DNA of 64,000 nucleotides from Geodermatophilus nigrescens (GTDB lineage: Bacteria; Actinomycetota; Actinomycetes; Mycobacteriales; Geodermatophilaceae). Of this stretch, positions 61,145 through 64,000 are shown one piece after another. Within the stretch, counting starts at the first letter, position 1. Every line of letters begins with the position of its first letter. The position numbers and the translations under genes were made by a program. The stretch spans positions 1,054,001-1,118,000 of the forward strand of contig NZ_FQVX01000003.1 of assembly GCF_900129495.1 (NCBI RefSeq). The letters run 5' to 3'. Below the pieces are notes generated by a model. It saw only the letters and a program-made list of their open reading frames with translations, searched no databases and was not told where the DNA came from.

Positions 61145-63421
61145 GTGTCCGCACCCACCACCGCCAGCAGCACCGCTGCCGAGTACGACCCCGAGGACGG
61201 GGTCACCACCGCCACCGCGGTCATCGACAACGGCAGCCACGGCAGCCGCACGATCACCTTCGAGACCGGGCGGCTGGCCAAGCAGGCCGCCGGCTCGGTC
61301 GTCGTCAGCATGGGCGACACCATGCTGCTGTCGGCCACCACGGCCGGCAAGCACCCCAAGGAGCACTTCGACTTCTTCCCGCTGACGGTCGACGTCGAGG
61401 AGCGGATGTACGCCGCCGGGCGCATCCCCGGCTCGTTCTTCCGCCGCGAGGGCCGCCCCAGCGAGGACGCGATCCTCACCTGCCGGCTCATCGACCGCCC
61501 GCTGCGCCCGACCTTCGCCAAGGGCCTGCGCAACGAGGTCCAGGTCGTCATCACGGTCCTGTCGCTGGACCCGGCGCACCTCTACGACGTGCTGGCCATC
61601 AACGGCGCCTCCGCGTCGACCCAGCTCTCGGGCCTGCCGTTCTCCGGCCCGGTCGGCGGCACCCGCGTCGCGCTGGTCGACGGCCAGTGGGTCGGCTTCC
61701 CCACCCACGAGGAGCTCGAGGACGCCGTCTTCGACATGGTCGTGGCCGGCCGCCTGCTCCCCGACGGCGACGTCGCGATCATGATGGTCGAGGCCGAGGC
61801 CACCGAGAAGACGATCCAGCTGGTCTCCGGCGGCGCCACCGCGCCCACGGAGGAGGTCGTGGCCCAGGGCCTCGAGGCCGCCAAGCCGTTCATCAAGGCG
61901 CTGTGCGAGGCCCAGGCCGCGCTCGCCGAGAAGGCCGCCAAGCCGGTCGCGGAGTTCCCGCGCTTCCTCGACTACCAGGACGACGTCTACGCCGCCGTCG
62001 AGTCCGCCGCCCTCGAACGGCTGACCGAGGCGCAGGCCATCGCCGGCAAGACCGAGCGCAACGACGCCACCGACGCGCTCAAGGACGAGGTCACCGCCTC
62101 GCTCGCCGAGCAGTTCGCCGGCCGCGACAAGGAGGTGTCGGCCGCGTTCCGCGCCGTCACCAAGAAGGTCGTGCGGCAGCGCATCCTGCGCGACAAGGTC
62201 CGCATCGACGGCCGCGGCCTGACCGACATCCGGCCGCTGTCGGCCGAGGTCGAGGTGCTGCCCCGCGTGCACGGCTCGGCGCTGTTCGAGCGCGGCGAGA
62301 CCCAGATCCTGGGTGTCACCACGCTGAACATGCTGCGCATGGAGCAGCAGCTGGACACGCTGTCGCCGGTGAACCGCAAGCGGTACATGCACAACTACAA
62401 CTTCCCGCCGTACTCCACCGGGGAGACCGGCCGCGTGGGCTCGCCGAAGCGCCGCGAGATCGGCCACGGCGCGCTCGCCGAGCGGGCGCTCGTGCCGGTG
62501 CTGCCCGACCGCGAGGAGTTCCCCTACGCGATCCGGCAGGTGTCGGAGGCGCTGGGCTCCAACGGCTCCACGTCGATGGGCTCGGTCTGCGCCTCGACCC
62601 TCGCGCTGCTCAACGCCGGTGTCCCGCTGAAGGCCCCCGTCGCCGGCATCGCCATGGGCCTGGTGTCCGACGAGGTCGACGGCAAGACCCAGTACGTCGC
62701 GCTGACCGACATCCTCGGCGCCGAGGACGCCTTCGGTGACATGGACTTCAAGGTCGCCGGCACCAAGGACTTCGTCACGGCCCTGCAGCTCGACACCAAG
62801 CTCGACGGCATCCCGTCCGACGTGCTCGCCCAGGCGCTGACCCAGGCCCGCGCCGCCCGGCTGCACATCCTCGACGTGATGAACGAGGCCATCGACGCCC
62901 CCGACGAGATGAGCCCGTACGCCCCGCGGGTGACCACGGTGCGCATCCCGGTCGACAAGATCGGCGCGGTCATCGGCCCCAAGGGCCAGATGATCAACTC
63001 GATCCAGGACGAGACCGGCGCCGACATCACCATCGAGGACGACGGCACGATCTACGTCGGCGCCTCCGACGGCCCCTCGGCGCAGGCGGCGGTCGACCGC
63101 ATCAACGCGATCGCCAACCCGCAGATGCCGAAGGTCGGGGAGCGCTTCCTCGGCACCGTCGTCAAGACGACGCCGTTCGGCGCCTTCGTCTCGCTGCTGC
63201 CCGGCAAGGACGGCCTCGTCCACATCAGCAAGCTCGGCGGCGGCAAGCGCATCGGCAAGGTCGAGGACGTCGTCAACGTCGGCGACAAGCTCCAGGTGGA
63301 GATCACCGACATCGACGCCCGCGGCAAGATCAGCCTCGTGCCGGTCGCCGCCGAGGGCGCCGCTGACGGTGCCGCCCCCGCCGACACCGCGGCTCCGGCC
63401 GACGCGTCCGCGGAGGCCTGA
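61145..63421 (+). CDS. pnp: Polynucleotide phosphorylase / guanosine pentaphosphate synthetase
   Basis: 758 residues: two RNase PH domains (about 25-250 and 360-585) with a helical linker between them. A KH domain follows ([20 protein letters not shown]) and an S1 domain ([20 protein letters not shown]). Phosphorolytic 3'-5' RNA decay. The actinobacterial enzyme was also named guanosine pentaphosphate synthetase. GTG 61145 follows AGGAAGAGGA. It ends in an Ala/Asp-rich tail. Confidence 0.97.
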   Translation: MSAPTTASSTAAEYDPEDGVTTATAVIDNGSHGSRTITFETGRLAKQAAGSVVVSMGDTMLLSATTAGKHPKEHFDFFPLTVDVEERMYAAGRIPGSFFRREGRPSEDAILTCRLIDRPLRPTFAKGLRNEVQVVITVLSLDPAHLYDVLAINGASASTQLSGLPFSGPVGGTRVALVDGQWVGFPTHEELEDAVFDMVVAGRLLPDGDVAIMMVEAEATEKTIQLVSGGATAPTEEVVAQGLEAAKPFIKALCEAQAALAEKAAKPVAEFPRFLDYQDDVYAAVESAALERLTEAQAIAGKTERNDATDALKDEVTASLAEQFAGRDKEVSAAFRAVTKKVVRQRILRDKVRIDGRGLTDIRPLSAEVEVLPRVHGSALFERGETQILGVTTLNMLRMEQQLDTLSPVNRKRYMHNYNFPPYSTGETGRVGSPKRREIGHGALAERALVPVLPDREEFPYAIRQVSEALGSNGSTSMGSVCASTLALLNAGVPLKAPVAGIAMGLVSDEVDGKTQYVALTDILGAEDAFGDMDFKVAGTKDFVTALQLDTKLDGIPSDVLAQALTQARAARLHILDVMNEAIDAPDEMSPYAPRVTTVRIPVDKIGAVIGPKGQMINSIQDETGADITIEDDGTIYVGASDGPSAQAAVDRINAIANPQMPKVGERFLGTVVKTTPFGAFVSLLPGKDGLVHISKLGGGKRIGKVEDVVNVGDKLQVEITDIDARGKISLVPVAAEGAADGAAPADTAAPADASAEA
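63412..63416 (+). promoter_or_regulatory. Shine-Dalgarno facing an ACG codon at the M16 gene
   Basis: GGAGG, six-base spacer, then ACG 63423, which is in frame with the protease. It is the best-placed ribosome-binding site for this gene. Confidence 0.4.
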
Positions 63422-63422
63422 C

Positions 63423-64000
63423 ACGGTCGCCGACCCGACTCCTGCCGGGGCCGGGACGGGCGCGGGGTCTGCCGACCTCGCGTCCGTCCCGGCCCCGGTC
63501 GGTGTCACCCGTGTCCTCGACGTCGACGAGGTCGGCGGCCGCGTCGAGCGCACCGTGCTGCCCGGCGGGCTGCGGGTGCTCACCGAGACGATGCCCGGCG
63601 TCCTCTCGGCCACCCTCGGCATCTGGGTGGGCGTGGGCTCCCGGGACGAGAGCGACCGGGTCGCCGGCGCCTCGCACTTCCTCGAGCACCTGCTGTTCAA
63701 GGGCACGCGCAGCCGCAGCGCCCTGGAGATCGCGACGGCGATGGACGCCGTCGGCGGTGAGATGAACGCCTTCACCGCCAAGGAGCACACCTGCTACTAC
63801 GCGAACGTGCTCGCCAGCGACCTCCCGCTCGCGGTCACGCTGCTCGGCGACCTGGTCACCGAGGCGCTCAACACCGCCGAGGACCTCGAGTCCGAGCGGA
63901 CGGTGGTGCTCGAGGAGATCGCCATGCGCGACGACGAGCCCTCCGACCTCGTGCACGACCTGTTCGCCGAGACGCTCTTCGGCGACACCGCGCTCGGCCG
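63423..64000 (+). CDS. M16 family zinc metalloprotease (3' end missing, start uncertain)
   Basis: About 193 residues before the window ends. The inverted zinc motif HFLEH occurs in ASHFLEHLLFKGT, preceded by LPGGLRVLTETMPGV, as in mycobacterial PepR and processing-peptidase relatives. No ATG, GTG or TTG is in frame between GTG 63369 (53 bases inside pnp) and GTG 63555 (which removes the N-terminal strand). ACG 63423 has GGAGG at six bases and is used here as the most natural boundary. Initiation at GTG 63369 remains possible. The gene follows pnp, as in mycobacteria. Confidence 0.85.

Noticed and set aside
61073-63790. Open minus-strand frame of about 900 codons opposite pnp
   Set aside because: Antisense to a clear PNPase with no protein family character.

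Overview
The window is about 75% G+C, uses many GTG starts, and codes almost without gaps. Gene content and order are those of an actinobacterial housekeeping chromosome segment. The best guess at family level is Geodermatophilaceae (Blastococcus, Modestobacter or Geodermatophilus type); this rests on overall protein character and was not checked by a search. Sixty-seven protein genes are supported, two of them cut by the window ends. No tRNA, rRNA, insertion sequence, prophage or CRISPR array was seen.

Layout. (1) 1-2397, minus: an exonuclease/endonuclease/phosphatase-family protein behind a PhoD-like phosphatase. (2) 2470-3702: ftsY, then a minus-strand nickel/cobalt ECF importer operon (cbiM, a PDGLE protein, cbiQ, cbiO) facing amtB-glnK-glnD across a 330-bp regulatory region. 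That region carries a Nur-like nickel box and a GlnR-like nitrogen box. (3) 10.8-15.6 kb: zinc-ribbon microprotein, ffh, amidohydrolase, proS. (4) 15.6-20.2 kb: VOC protein (minus), then rpsP-khpA-rimM-trmD-nudix and rplS-lepB. (5) 20.4-27.6 kb: a BldM-like orphan regulator with a degenerate receiver, then rnhB-DUF2469-yraN-comM-dprA-xerC and a WhiG/FliA-class sigma factor. (6) 27.6-33 kb: M23 protein (minus), then rpsB-tsf-pyrH-frr-cdsA. (7) 33-35.6 kb, minus: trmH-type methylase, ppk2, and a DUF952-GNAT fusion. (8) 35.7-46 kb: stalk-like membrane protein, rlmN, a VIT/CCC1 transporter, DUF2631 (minus), then dxr-rseP-ispG-GNAT-PBP. (9) 46-47.1 kb, minus: a Tat-type lipoprotein and a DUF4439 protein. 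(10) 47.3-64 kb: rimP-nusA-ylxR-infB-DUF503-rbfA-(small ORF)-nrnA-MATE-truB, then a HAD hydrolase (minus), a MhuD-like heme monooxygenase, ilvE, ribF-rpsO-pnp and an M16 protease.

Most of the window serves translation: ribosomal proteins S16, L19, S2 and S15, factors EF-Ts, RRF, IF-2 and RbfA, rRNA and tRNA modification, and protein export by SRP. It is interleaved with nitrogen sensing (AmtB, PII, GlnD), isoprenoid precursor synthesis (Dxr, IspG) and envelope proteolysis (RseP, LepB). No clearly new multi-gene system was found. The most notable points are: rseP, whose active-site motif lies upstream of every canonical start and which appears to begin at a CTG behind a good Shine-Dalgarno; a similar start problem at the M16 protease; overlapping metal and nitrogen control in the cbi/amt interval; a response regulator lacking its phosphorylation residues; and a lipoprotein/DUF4439 pair in one frame, split by a single stop inside a 12-bp tandem repeat.
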